From NCBI GenBank assembly GCA_004195715.1, contig PSPX01000007.1, forward strand, positions 54,199 through 94,554: a DNA stretch of 40,356 nucleotides, in the 5' to 3' direction. Below are positions 8,607-18,704 of this stretch, in pieces. Position numbers and translations under genes: made by a program. The notes beneath the pieces were generated by a model, which saw only the letters and a program-made list of their open reading frames with translations, was not told the origin of the DNA and made no database searches. Positions within the stretch are counted from its first letter, which is position 1. Each line of letters opens with the position of its first letter. This DNA comes from Methanobacteriota archaeon. GTDB lineage: Archaea > Thermoplasmatota > Poseidoniia > Poseidoniales > Thalassarchaeaceae.

Positions 8607-9580
8607 CGACGGTTTGCCCACGGCATCAGCAGGGCCTTGGCAACATGCAACGCCACCTCCGGGTTCTCCCTTAGTCTGCGCATGCTATACTCGTACCACT
8701 TTGTCCCGTACGGAACATACACTCTCGTCCTGTGCCCCTGTTTAGCGAGATTTCGCCTGATGTTGCCTCTGACGCCAAGCAGGAACTGGAACTCATATCC
8801 CGGGCCCTTTCCAGCCGAACGTGGAACTGCCTCGCTATGTCTGGGATCCTCAATATCAGGCCCCATTCCGCGTGACTTGAGAGATTCTAAAGAGTGCTTG
8901 ATTACCGGTGTGTCATGCGACGCGATGGCCGTGTAAGCGCCCGAGTCGAGCATCAGATCGATAGCTCGGTTGGTGGCATCTACTATCTCACGATACCTAG
9001 TGTGAGATATCTCTGCGGACTCGAGGTATATTCCCTTGCAGATGCGGAAATCAGTGTGACTGCCCGTGGCACTTGAGACCTCCAAGATGTCGGAAAGAGT
9101 TCTGAACAGCCGCCCCTGTAGCACTACGCCGATGTTTGTCAGCCCCTTCGTGTGCATAACTATGGCAGTATCTATCGTGGCCTGAGTAACCCTGTGGTCC
9201 TCCATATCCAATCGCACGAAGATATCATCTTCAGCGGCTCTTCTGAGCAGTCCCTCGATATTCGCAAGAGCTGTTGACTCGTCTATCATCAAACCCAATG
9301 CCGTTGGTTTAATCGAGATGTTTGCATCCAAGTTGTTCTCGACTATTGCATCCAGCAACCTGCTGTACTCACCCATGAAGAACTGAGCCTCGTCAAGAGA
9401 CTCTATGTCTTCACCTAGGACGTCTACAGTAAAGCACGCTCCCTCAGAGCTCATACGACTCATCAGTTCGATGGCGCTGGGGATGTCTGTGCCGGCGACG
9501 TATCTCTTGGCGACCCACCTGATTATGAAGCGAGGAGTCAGTGGCATCATGCCTACGATAGCTCGTCCGAATAGGCCCAT
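8603..9580 (-). CDS. Proline dehydrogenase
   Basis: 325 aa; 'ANISIKPTALGL', 'FVRLDMEDHRVTQATIDT', 'VVLQGRLFRTLSD', 'RICKGIYLE', 'YEFQFLLGVR', 'RVYVPYGTKWYEYSMRRLRENP' are ProDH hallmarks. Confidence 0.9.
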   Translation of the reverse strand: MGLFGRAIVGMMPLTPRFIIRWVAKRYVAGTDIPSAIELMSRMSSEGACFTVDVLGEDIESLDEAQFFMGEYSRLLDAIVENNLDANISIKPTALGLMIDESTALANIEGLLRRAAEDDIFVRLDMEDHRVTQATIDTAIVMHTKGLTNIGVVLQGRLFRTLSDILEVSSATGSHTDFRICKGIYLESAEISHTRYREIVDATNRAIDLMLDSGAYTAIASHDTPVIKHSLESLKSRGMGPDIEDPRHSEAVPRSAGKGPGYEFQFLLGVRGNIRRNLAKQGHRTRVYVPYGTKWYEYSMRRLRENPEVALHVAKALLMPWANRR

Positions 9581-9623
9581 GAATGGGTTGCAGCGTACGG
9601 AGAGCCTTCACAATTGCTACGGT

Positions 9624-10601
9624 CTAGCAGAGTTCGCGCCCACGGCGAATCGGGACGTCCAGACCTTCCAGAAGATCCGTGATGGCGTTACGCTGCCATG
9701 CCTTGAACGACTTCCTGTCTAAGTGGGCGAACAGATTGGCACCGGGAAACGCTACGAGAGTGGCCTCGACGGAGACCTCGATGGAATGCCTCCATGCTCC
9801 GCCCGGCAGACCATCATCTGACGGTTCCTCGAAAGGGAGAGCGTAGTTCGCTAGAATATGGCCTGCCCACAGTTCCGAATCCGAGAGAACTGCTTTGTGA
9901 CGAGGCGCGTAGTGTCCGCCACCGAGTCCGATCATCACATCGCCCCCCGGGGCCCATTTCACAGGCTGGTTCCCCGATAGTCCGAGATTGTCTGATATCA
10001 CCTCGGCCCAAAGTTCGGCGGCCCGAGTATTTTCCCACTCCCTCTCTGTAGAGCCAATCTCGATGTACAGTGCCGGTCGCTTGAGGAGGGGGCCGTGATG
10101 AGTAGTCTCCAGAGTCAAGTCAAACTCCTCGTCGAGTTCACGCGAGCGGGCTAGGGAGAGCATTGACCTGAACAGCGAGGCGAAGCGTGGCGAAGGTGGT
10201 ACGACCGACCCCTTCCTGCCGCCAGCTTGTCCCCTCTCTCCGTGCGGGGTCTCACCAGGTATTCCAATGGCGTGAAGTGTCAGTGCGGGAATCTCAGTCG
10301 CCGAGACATGGCGGGACAGGACGAGGACTTCGTCGACAGTACATCCAGTGGCCTCCTCGTGCGTACAATCTATCCCGTCTGCCATTATGTGTAACTCCTC
10401 GATTAGTAGGAGGTGTACGGGACGGTTTGCGTGCTCTCGTAGGAGTCCATAACCCGTGACAGTCGGTTCGCCCCATCCCCCAAGACGCAATATGGCTTCA
10501 TGCATATTGAAGGAGGCGGCATCGGCACTCGATGCGAGCAGCAGGGTTACCACGGGCAGGCGATGGGGGGTGCGCCTTAATCCTCTCAGCCACACCTTCA
10601 A
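9624..10601 (-). CDS. dtdA: D-aminoacyl-tRNA deacylase, archaeal/plant DTD2 (GEK1) type; start may be GTG at 10553
   Basis: 'DLTLETTHHGPLLKRPALYIEIGSTEREW' and 'VMIGLGGGHYAPRH' signature motifs. Confidence 0.88.
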   Translation of the reverse strand: MKVWLRGLRRTPHRLPVVTLLLASSADAASFNMHEAILRLGGWGEPTVTGYGLLREHANRPVHLLLIEELHIMADGIDCTHEEATGCTVDEVLVLSRHVSATEIPALTLHAIGIPGETPHGERGQAGGRKGSVVPPSPRFASLFRSMLSLARSRELDEEFDLTLETTHHGPLLKRPALYIEIGSTEREWENTRAAELWAEVISDNLGLSGNQPVKWAPGGDVMIGLGGGHYAPRHKAVLSDSELWAGHILANYALPFEEPSDDGLPGGAWRHSIEVSVEATLVAFPGANLFAHLDRKSFKAWQRNAITDLLEGLDVPIRRGRELC

Positions 10602-10625
10602 GCATGAACTAGTGCGGCGCTTGTC

Positions 10626-11543
10626 ATGGGCGAAGCGCCTCTGGGCTTCCAGCCGATAAGGGCGGACCGCGGCAAATCTGCCACTGTCATCATAGGCAGT
10701 TTAGGAGAGTTAGTCAGGATAGACGAGTTCGGCGCTACTCTGCACCAGTCTGTCAAGCCGTTCCCAGCCTCTGTAACAGGGGGTGCCGTGCTCGACGGCG
10801 TCTGGGTCGGGACATGGGTCGAGCACGAGTTGCAGCAGGCGAGGATGGCCGCTCTGCCTCTTGCTGGAGAATGGGAATCTGGAGGGAGTAGAGAGATGCT
10901 CAGACAAAAGTCCGAGACGGACGACCTGATGCCCTCATCAGCTATCTGGTCGAGATTTCTCGACGCCGAACCCATGGCTGTCTCGAGGGCGGGGGACGGA
11001 GTGGTCTTTGCCGCTCTGCGAAAAGGGATCTACAAGATAGACGAGGGGGCGACAGAGGTCTGGCGCGCACCGTATCCTGAGTGGTCGCACCTGTCAGGGC
11101 TGGCCTCACGTGACCACCTAGTGTCCAGTAACGAGGTCGATGGTCAAATCTTCTTCTGGTCAATGGCCGGAGGAGTGACGGTATTGGACAGCGAGGACGG
11201 AGGACATGTCCTCAGTACCATAGTATCTCTGCCTGACTCACTCAGCGGCGTCCGGCACAGTAACGAGGGGGGCTGGCTCCTACTGCTCAACAGTGGCAAC
11301 ATAGCCATGCTGGAAGATTTTGAATCCGAACCGACGGTGGTGCAGACCCCTGGACCTGTGTCAGACGCCGTCTATGACGGAAAATGCTGGAAGTGGACCG
11401 GGTGGAGACATGACGGAGTCCTAATCGACGGCGAAGTGCAATGCATAACTAGAGAGCAGATAGGAGTGGCTCTTGTTGGTGACAGGGTACTAACTAACGA
11501 CGGGGACTGGGACGATTTCGGGCTGAATCACTCTGATGACTGA
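10626..11543 (+). CDS. Uncharacterised beta-propeller-like protein
   Basis: 305 aa with repeated beta-strand/Trp-Asp segments (e.g. 'GVVFAALRKGIYKIDEGATEVWRAP', 'QIFFWSMAGGVTVLDSEDGG'). Confidence 0.6.
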   Translation: MGEAPLGFQPIRADRGKSATVIIGSLGELVRIDEFGATLHQSVKPFPASVTGGAVLDGVWVGTWVEHELQQARMAALPLAGEWESGGSREMLRQKSETDDLMPSSAIWSRFLDAEPMAVSRAGDGVVFAALRKGIYKIDEGATEVWRAPYPEWSHLSGLASRDHLVSSNEVDGQIFFWSMAGGVTVLDSEDGGHVLSTIVSLPDSLSGVRHSNEGGWLLLLNSGNIAMLEDFESEPTVVQTPGPVSDAVYDGKCWKWTGWRHDGVLIDGEVQCITREQIGVALVGDRVLTNDGDWDDFGLNHSDD

Positions 11544-11710
11544 TTCAAGATTGTATTCCCGCACTTGCCGCAGACCTTGCGGTCCTCGTGCACACCTAGG
11601 AAAACTCCGGGGCCGCAGTTCTCGCAGGACTCGCCTTTCCTGACCAGTTTTCCGTCCTCTACGGAGTACTTCGAGTGCTTGCCATTGGGATTCGGTCCGT
11701 CGCCCATCAT
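11528..11710 (-). CDS. rps27ae: 30S ribosomal protein S27ae (eS31)
   Basis: KHSKYSVEDGKLVRKGESCENCGPGVFLGVHEDRKVCGKCG; zinc ribbon, follows eS24. Confidence 0.93.
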   Translation of the reverse strand: MMGDGPNPNGKHSKYSVEDGKLVRKGESCENCGPGVFLGVHEDRKVCGKCGNTILNQSSE

Positions 11711-12072
11711 TCCCCACCATCCTCTGATTCGCTCTCATCCGACTCCTCGACGACTTCAGCAGGTGTGGGCTTGACTGTTGCCGGGGCCTTGGATTCTGAC
11801 TCCGCCCCGTGCCTGACCCTAACATACTCGGGCTCAAGTGCAGCTGACTCGGATGAACTGTAGATCAATGCGAGCCCCGAGGTCTGAGGGCGCCCGTAGC
11901 GCGTGCTGACCTCCTTGACGAAGACCAACTCCTTCTTGGCACCGGGCTCCGTCTTGGCCGCAGCTGCGACCATCTCATCCAAAGACGGGGTCGGAGAGTT
12001 TTCGTGGTTCCACATGAATTTAATCTCGACGCGGTCGAGCAGCGGGTTCTCCTTTCTCTCGATGACTTCCAT
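11707..12072 (-). CDS. rps24e: 30S ribosomal protein S24e (eS24) with acidic C-terminal extension
   Basis: MEVIERKENPLLDRVEIKFMWNHENSPTPSLDEM...STRYGRPQTSGLALIYSS. Confidence 0.93.
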   Translation of the reverse strand: MEVIERKENPLLDRVEIKFMWNHENSPTPSLDEMVAAAAKTEPGAKKELVFVKEVSTRYGRPQTSGLALIYSSSESAALEPEYVRVRHGAESESKAPATVKPTPAEVVEESDESESEDGGE

Positions 12073-12084
12073 TGAATCACCTCT

Positions 12085-12303
12085 CTAACGGATGTTGACC
12101 TTGAGAGCGTAGTTGCCCGCGTCGGTCACATTGAGTCTCTTTGCGACCTCAGAGCGCTCTGGGTGCAGAATGACCACGAATCCTTGCCAATCGGTAGTCA
12201 CAGGAGCCCCGGGGCAGTGCATGCACTGAGGCGGGTCGTTCTTATTCTCAGGATCGGGCAATATCCTGTTGCATTCGCCACAGGCGAAAGGCTGCTTGAC
12301 CAT
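12085..12303 (-). CDS. spt4: Transcription elongation factor Spt4 / RNA polymerase subunit E''
   Basis: 72 aa, FACGECNRILP...PQCMHCPGAPVTTDWQGFVVILHPERSEVAKRLN; adjacent to rpoE. Confidence 0.93.
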   Translation of the reverse strand: MVKQPFACGECNRILPDPENKNDPPQCMHCPGAPVTTDWQGFVVILHPERSEVAKRLNVTDAGNYALKVNIR

Positions 12304-12304
12304 C

Positions 12305-12859
12305 TCAGTCTTCCTCCCCTAGCCAGTCGAAGCCCCCAAGGCCGTCCATCTTGCAGTTCAGGCCAATCTTAGACGAACGCGGGTCGTTCTGATTGATTGA
12401 TTTAGATACTATCCTCGAGCGGACCGGGCTGCCCTCCTCAAGGTGCTTGCCGCTCTGAGAGCCCTCAATCCTCTTGTTCTGGGCACTTAGGTGGACTTGT
12501 ACTGGCTCGTCAAGGATCTGGGACTTGTGGAGAAGAGCCTCAACGGGACCTATTCTGACGAAAGCGCCGTACTCGGAGACTTCCGACACAGCGCCGTCGA
12601 CGACCTCGTTGTTCTCCATAGTGAATATCAAGGCCTTGAATTTGACGTTCTGGTAAATCGCCCCATCACCGTGGATAATCTTCCCCCGGCCTACTGTCTC
12701 GTGATCGAAGGTGAGCAGGGTGTAGTCCTCGTTCTCGTCGAATCTTCCCTCAAAAGCGTCGTGAGCCAGTTCGTCGATGTGCTCCTCTAACTTACGCCCT
12801 GCTCGAATGTACTCAGCAGGAATGCGGATGGTATCATCCCGGGTTATGAGACTGTACAT
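12305..12859 (-). CDS. rpoE: DNA-directed RNA polymerase subunit E' (Rpo7); start at internal ATG 12859, not 13126
   Basis: MYSLITRDDTIRIPAEYIRAGRKLEEHIDELAHDAFEGRFDENEDYTLL...S1-like GAVSEVSEYGAFVRIGPVEALLHKSQI. Confidence 0.93.
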   Translation of the reverse strand: MYSLITRDDTIRIPAEYIRAGRKLEEHIDELAHDAFEGRFDENEDYTLLTFDHETVGRGKIIHGDGAIYQNVKFKALIFTMENNEVVDGAVSEVSEYGAFVRIGPVEALLHKSQILDEPVQVHLSAQNKRIEGSQSGKHLEEGSPVRSRIVSKSINQNDPRSSKIGLNCKMDGLGGFDWLGEED

Positions 12860-13103
12860 GCTCTTCTTCCTCCGCCGGGACTCACTCCGAGGTCTGTCGG
12901 AGGAAGGGGAGATTTTCTCCCGTCCCTCATCGGCAATGCCTCTGGAGGAGAGTTCCGTGCGCCCCGGCGACCCGCCCGCCCTGTATAAGCACAACGGATA
13001 GGGCGAAGAGGTCGGCCTGCACCACAGGTCAATCAGACCGTAGGTCTGCTTGAGATTATAGGGCGAATGTTCAAGTGGATTCGGAAGGCCATCTCCGATT
13101 CTG

Positions 13104-16100
13104 ATGATGGTGAGACGCTTGGACAATCGCCTAACTCGACTCCGGCAAGCGAGTCTTGGGGTCGCTCTGTTGCTGCTGATGTCCCTGTCTCCTGCTCTGG
13201 TTCACTACGACTCACCCGTCAGAATGGAGACTGGAGGAGGGAACGAGGAGCCGTGGACCGACGGTGACCAGCCGTGGCCTCAGTCAGGCAGGACTCCTGG
13301 CAGAGTCGCTGAAGTTCCGGTTCACAGCCCTATCGGAGGTGCCGGCAATGGCAGCCCCTCTGATGCATCAGATCTGATGTCGATAGTCGAGCCGGTTGTC
13401 AACTGGGTGTACGGATCATACTCCATCGGCACTGACGCACTGGCGACCCCTGTCGCAGATCTGTCCGCATCAGTGACCAAGGACGAGGACGCTTCCGAAC
13501 GTTGCGGAGGCAGTTCCCTCTACACAATCCTAGTTCAGACAGATCAAAATTCCGATCACACCTACCTCCGAATTGTCGAGGGCGAGGACGCAGATCTGGC
13601 GTGGGAAGTAGACATGGGGATGACGGAGTATGTCAAGGCGGCCCCGGTAGTGGTCGATGTCGATGGCGATGGTTTTGAGGAAGTGCTGGTTGCCTACGAC
13701 GCTTCTGGAACGCTGTACCTCGACGCCTGGTCGCCCCGATTGTCCTGCTCGGTTACCGGTTGGTCCTCCTCAGGAGACTCCAGCCAGATGCTTTGGTCCT
13801 GGAGCGACGAATCTCTGATGATCAGTAGCGATCAGGGACCTTACACATCCAGTTTGTTGGGCGGCCACAGGCCCACAACCCAGCCGCTGCTGGCTGACCT
13901 CGACCTCGATGGTGATGCGGAGATAGTTATTGCTGCCATAGACGAAGTCTCCGGAGAACCGGTTGTGGTCGCCCTAGGACTGTCGGAAACTGGGGCCAGT
14001 CTACTCTGGGATGCTGCTCTGGACAAGGGAAGTCACCCCTCCGACCCTGCTTTTGCCCGGACCGATGAGACCACCGGATATGTTCTTTTGACGACCATCC
14101 AAGAGAGCAGTGGTGCGATGTGGGTGTGGAAACTGGATTCAGACACGGGGGATTCGAACTGGGACGGACTGACGCTGGGCAATTCCGATGGCGACACCAA
14201 TGCCCCTCACATCAGACTCCCTGGCCCCATCATCGCCAACCTCGATGGGAACTCTGACGACCTCGAGATGATACTGACTATTCCTACTGATTGGGATGGT
14301 TCCAGTTCGGTAGACGGAGCCGAGTTTGTTGGCATGGAGATAGGCAACGGCGACGAGCTCTGGTCTTTCGAGGCCTCCAATGGATTCGCCGACGCACCCC
14401 CAGTGGCAATAGACACGAATGGCGACGGTCAGCACGACAGAGTATGCTGGGTGACATGGTCGCAGGATACCACCGACAGGCACGGGCATGCCGGGTGTCA
14501 TGATGTGAGTGGCTCCAGCCCTGATCAGGCCTGGCAGAAAAGCCTCGAGCAGAGCAGCGGTTATCCAAACGACGAGATAGCGGTCGCGCCGCCAACCTGG
14601 ATGGATATAGACGGCAGCGGTGAGCAAGAGCTACTGGTCGCCTACGGTCGCTCGCTATGGGCCTTTGACGGCGATGACGGTTCATCGGCAGCCATCTGGG
14701 GAGGCTCGATCGACCTTTCTCACAGAACTTGGTCTGCCCCTGCTCTCGCTGACGTGGACGGTGATGCCACACTCGATCTGGTTCTCGGCGACACGGTCGT
14801 GTCGCATGCTCTGGCTGATATGAGGCCCCTGCTGGACCAGAGGAGTATCGAATTCAGCCCCAGCGAGCCCGATCCAGGGGAGCTCGTCACTGTGACTGCG
14901 CTGTTCGAGAACTCGGGGACTGCGGACACTGATCATGAGACTGAAGCTAAGTTGTATGTGAACGGTCAGCTGATAGCCAGCTACGAGGCAGGCACGATGG
15001 AGCCGGTCGACCCCACCGGCCCGGGCTCCTTTGAGACATTCAGCGTAGATTGGAGTGGGCCGCTAGGAGAGCACGTATTCGAACTGGTCCTCGACCCCTA
15101 CTCAAACGTATCTCAATCAAGGCGCGACAACGACGCTCAGACCACTACGCTATCCATCGTGGCACCCTACAACGCGACTTTTGAGATACCTACCGAGCCA
15201 ATCAGGGTAACTCCAGGAGAAAGTGCGCTGGCAATCCTTAATGTCCGCTCAACGGGCAGGCTTTCGGGAACATGGAGTCTTACTGTCGACGATGTCAACC
15301 TGCCAGATGGATGGAGTTGGATTGACGAGACCGATGGCGGTCTGTCGGGAGTTTTGATTGGGGCAAATGCGGTCTGGACTCCTCATCTGCGAATCCATTC
15401 ACCGCCGGATGCCCTCGGCTCAGATGCTGGATACCTTGGACTGACGCTGACGCTGGACGATGACCCGGAGAACGTCAGTGTGTCCAGCTTACTACCGTTG
15501 GAGGCAAATCGAACTCGGGGCCTGTCTCTCCGCGGTCCGGATGGGACAGTGTCGAGTACTGGTTACGGCCTGTTGGGCACCGACGCTCATGCTTGGATGC
15601 TGCTGCACAACCTCGGCAACGCTGCAGAGAATCAGATTACCATCTCTTGGGACGGTACCCCGTGGGGTTCCGACCTCAGGCTCTACGACATGGACGGAAC
15701 AGAGCGTCCTGCGCTCTCTCTCGTTGCCGATGAAGTAGTGCTGCTGACAGCGAGGCTGGAAATTCCAGATGATGTCACTCTTGGAGACTCTGTGAGCACG
15801 CCTCTGTCTATGTGTGTAGGCAGTAATGATGAACAAACCTGTCAGACAATCTCACTCACCTTCGTAGCGGCAGGAGTGGTTACGGATGTCCACCAGCGCA
15901 GTGTACCGGCCCAAGGTCTCGAGTGGACAGTCCAAGCAGATATGCCGCTTGGTGTGACTCAGTTGACTTGGTCGCTGTCGGATTCCGGCATGGCCGTACA
16001 AGGATGGTCTTGGAGTGCTTCGGGCGACCTGTCTCTAGTCGGAGATTCAATCATCATGTCCGGAGTTTCCGACTCACTGGCCAGCGGTACTCTGACTCTC

Positions 16101-18704
16101 AACCTCCCCGATGATGCCCCTCCGACCTTCCATTCCTTCTCGGATGTGAGTGACCAGTCTGCTGACCACGTCATCAGATTATCACTGGAGGTCTTACAGA
16201 TCCACAGAGCATCTCTGATTGTGACATCACCGACCGAGCAGCCCCAACTGGTCGAAGTCGGCGAGGAGGCTCTGGTCATGGTGAGGCTGGAGAATCCTGG
16301 GAACGGACAAGACACGTACCACCTGACTCACGAGGTCGTGCTCGACGAGAACATAACAGAGGACCCGGGTGTGACTGTCTCGTTCTCGAATGACATGGTC
16401 TCTCTTGGTGCCGGCAGCCTGACGAACATCCCCGTAACGGTGGCGCTCCCCTCTAGCACCCCCGCCGGGACACCAGTCAGCATAATGATCCACATGACCT
16501 CAATGAGAGACCAGTCGGTGAGTGATTCTGACTCGGTCGCTCTAGAGGCTCGTCAGGGCCACCGCTGGAACTTGTCGGCCAGTACCTCAGACTCTGATGC
16601 TGACGGCCGAACCTTCGCCGTCGCGCCTGGCGAGGGGCTCACAATTGACGTGAATTCGACTAATGTGGGCAACCTGATTGACGGACTGGAACTCAAAGTC
16701 ACCTACATCGTGTCCCTGATTGGAGAAGACGGTTCTCAGAATTGGAACTCCAGCGGAGATTCTGTCACAGGAATCGAAGTCAATCAATCAGCCCAGATGA
16801 CTGTGGAGGTTTCTGTGCCCGAAGACGCCTGGAACGGCTCAGTGATGTCGGTCAGCGTCAGTGCCGAGGTCCAAGGCGAAGTTATGGGGAGTTTTAGCTT
16901 CAATGTCGAGGTCGCTCATGTCCCAGGCTGGTCGGTGGTCGCAGATCAGGCCAATCTCGAGGTCGAACCAGGAGGATCCAGTGTTGAGCTCTCTGTGATT
17001 CAACTAGGAAACTCCCCTTCCGAGGCCTACGCCACAGTCTGGGTCAGTGGAGAGAATGGATGGGAAATCGAGATTCCCGATGACCTGCCCGTTCTCGCCC
17101 CAGGGCAGAGTGCGGCTATGACTCTCAACATCACCCCTCCCGAAACGGCCCAGCACGGAAGAGCCGTAGAATTACACATCCGACTACGTGAGGGCGACGG
17201 CAGTGGTGAGGCAGAAATCACGCTGCCCCTGAGAGTCGCCGTATTCCATGACTTCGATATGAGCGGAGAGGGTGATTGGCTGGTATCAGACGAGGGCGGA
17301 CATCCTCTGACAGAACTGCGTAACCTTGGTAACGCACCGACCACCATCAGCCTGCAGGTACTGAGTCTGCCGCTAGGATGGACGGTATCTGGGCAAACGG
17401 AGGTGGTTCTGGGCGTGGGCGAGATTAAGGGTGTGCCCCTGGAAGTTATTCCCTCGGCAGACTGGGACGGCAGCGTCCGGACCATCAGGATACTAGCCGA
17501 GGACTCAGCCGGGAACCAGCGCGAAGTCTCACTCGACACCGAGCAGTCGGAGTACTCGTGGGCCTCTTCTCCTGTCATTGTAGCAGTGTCCGGGGATCAC
17601 GCATTGGTCGGGATCCACGGTACCGACTCCTTGAGTTCAGTAACAGACTCATCTTCTGGACCTCTGGAGAGAGGTGAGAGCGGTGACTGGGCGCTTCCGG
17701 CGCTTTCCAGCGGGCCCGGCTCACTCAGTGTAGGTGGCTCGGCATTAGTTTACTATGCCCACGTCACCCAACCTTCTCTGAGAACTGCTTTTTGCAGCAT
17801 TCAGGGTGAGTTCGGGGGCGTGGTGGCACAATGCTCTGTGCTCAACGGTTCCGATTCGTTCTCGTTCACTATTCTGTTGATTGATGACAGAGGGGCGATG
17901 CTGAACTCTTTCTCTGGTAAGGCCGCCGGAGGAACTCCCCTCGGGCCGATTAACCTCAGTGCAGAGGGTTGGAGCCCTGAACCGGGCACCCGAATTCTGA
18001 CTCTGCGGCTGCTAGATGACAGGGGGGTCGAGATTGCTTCTGTTACTGGCGACTTCCAGATTCGAAGGACCGACTGGAACATCGGACTAGTGAAATTGGA
18101 ACTGGATGGCGAGGGCTCTGAGCAGCAGATTAGGGTGCTGACGAAGCGGGGTGATGGAGACAGGGCCGTACTTAAGCAATACAATGCTGATTGCAGTTTC
18201 AGTTTGGTCTCCGGCGACTACTCGATGGTACATCAGGTTGACCTTACTGGTACCTTCGCCCCCACCGTCGAAATAGATCGACCTGAGGTTATTGATGATG
18301 GAGAAGAAATCGTGGTCACCATAGGCTGCGCGTTCCCCTGGGATATTGATTCTGATTCGAATGACGATGAGAGCAGGTTGATTCTCTCGGGAGGCATTAC
18401 GGAGCCATCGAAGTACCCTGACATGGGGACTTCACTGGCTGCTGCGATGCTGGTTATCGGGGTATCTGTGGCCTTGGCTTGGATAGTCAGGAACTACCGC
18501 GAAGGCAAGGAGCTGATGGAGATGGCCATGGCCGCTGCCGAGGAGAAGATGGTCGAGCAGGGCGCTAGAGAGGCCGTCGAAGAAGTTCCTGTCGAGGAAG
18601 AAGTCAAGGAAGAGATCGAAGAACCGCGCGAACCTGAACCAGTTCCCGAAGAGCATCCTGAGGATGATTTCGAAGCCAGGCTAAAGCGCCTGACACGGGA
18701 GTAA
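13104..18704 (+). CDS. Giant surface protein (1866 aa): signal peptide, FG-GAP/VCBS-like repeats, CARDB-like domains, C-terminal TM and acidic cytoplasmic tail
   Basis: Repeats 'DVDGDGFEEVLVAY', 'DLDLDGDAEIVIAA', 'DTNGDGQHD', 'DIDGSGEQELLVAY', 'DVDGDATLDLVLG'; CARDB-like 'VTVTALFENSGTADTDHETEAKLYVNG'; TM 'SLAAAMLVIGVSVALAWIV' followed by an E/P-rich tail. Confidence 0.92.
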   Translation: MMVRRLDNRLTRLRQASLGVALLLLMSLSPALVHYDSPVRMETGGGNEEPWTDGDQPWPQSGRTPGRVAEVPVHSPIGGAGNGSPSDASDLMSIVEPVVNWVYGSYSIGTDALATPVADLSASVTKDEDASERCGGSSLYTILVQTDQNSDHTYLRIVEGEDADLAWEVDMGMTEYVKAAPVVVDVDGDGFEEVLVAYDASGTLYLDAWSPRLSCSVTGWSSSGDSSQMLWSWSDESLMISSDQGPYTSSLLGGHRPTTQPLLADLDLDGDAEIVIAAIDEVSGEPVVVALGLSETGASLLWDAALDKGSHPSDPAFARTDETTGYVLLTTIQESSGAMWVWKLDSDTGDSNWDGLTLGNSDGDTNAPHIRLPGPIIANLDGNSDDLEMILTIPTDWDGSSSVDGAEFVGMEIGNGDELWSFEASNGFADAPPVAIDTNGDGQHDRVCWVTWSQDTTDRHGHAGCHDVSGSSPDQAWQKSLEQSSGYPNDEIAVAPPTWMDIDGSGEQELLVAYGRSLWAFDGDDGSSAAIWGGSIDLSHRTWSAPALADVDGDATLDLVLGDTVVSHALADMRPLLDQRSIEFSPSEPDPGELVTVTALFENSGTADTDHETEAKLYVNGQLIASYEAGTMEPVDPTGPGSFETFSVDWSGPLGEHVFELVLDPYSNVSQSRRDNDAQTTTLSIVAPYNATFEIPTEPIRVTPGESALAILNVRSTGRLSGTWSLTVDDVNLPDGWSWIDETDGGLSGVLIGANAVWTPHLRIHSPPDALGSDAGYLGLTLTLDDDPENVSVSSLLPLEANRTRGLSLRGPDGTVSSTGYGLLGTDAHAWMLLHNLGNAAENQITISWDGTPWGSDLRLYDMDGTERPALSLVADEVVLLTARLEIPDDVTLGDSVSTPLSMCVGSNDEQTCQTISLTFVAAGVVTDVHQRSVPAQGLEWTVQADMPLGVTQLTWSLSDSGMAVQGWSWSASGDLSLVGDSIIMSGVSDSLASGTLTLNLPDDAPPTFHSFSDVSDQSADHVIRLSLEVLQIHRASLIVTSPTEQPQLVEVGEEALVMVRLENPGNGQDTYHLTHEVVLDENITEDPGVTVSFSNDMVSLGAGSLTNIPVTVALPSSTPAGTPVSIMIHMTSMRDQSVSDSDSVALEARQGHRWNLSASTSDSDADGRTFAVAPGEGLTIDVNSTNVGNLIDGLELKVTYIVSLIGEDGSQNWNSSGDSVTGIEVNQSAQMTVEVSVPEDAWNGSVMSVSVSAEVQGEVMGSFSFNVEVAHVPGWSVVADQANLEVEPGGSSVELSVIQLGNSPSEAYATVWVSGENGWEIEIPDDLPVLAPGQSAAMTLNITPPETAQHGRAVELHIRLREGDGSGEAEITLPLRVAVFHDFDMSGEGDWLVSDEGGHPLTELRNLGNAPTTISLQVLSLPLGWTVSGQTEVVLGVGEIKGVPLEVIPSADWDGSVRTIRILAEDSAGNQREVSLDTEQSEYSWASSPVIVAVSGDHALVGIHGTDSLSSVTDSSSGPLERGESGDWALPALSSGPGSLSVGGSALVYYAHVTQPSLRTAFCSIQGEFGGVVAQCSVLNGSDSFSFTILLIDDRGAMLNSFSGKAAGGTPLGPINLSAEGWSPEPGTRILTLRLLDDRGVEIASVTGDFQIRRTDWNIGLVKLELDGEGSEQQIRVLTKRGDGDRAVLKQYNADCSFSLVSGDYSMVHQVDLTGTFAPTVEIDRPEVIDDGEEIVVTIGCAFPWDIDSDSNDDESRLILSGGITEPSKYPDMGTSLAAAMLVIGVSVALAWIVRNYREGKELMEMAMAAAEEKMVEQGAREAVEEVPVEEEVKEEIEEPREPEPVPEEHPEDDFEARLKRLTRE

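Noticed and set aside
17027-17578. 183-aa and similar minus-strand ORFs inside 13104..18704
   Set aside because: Antisense shadows of the giant surface gene; no recognisable domains.
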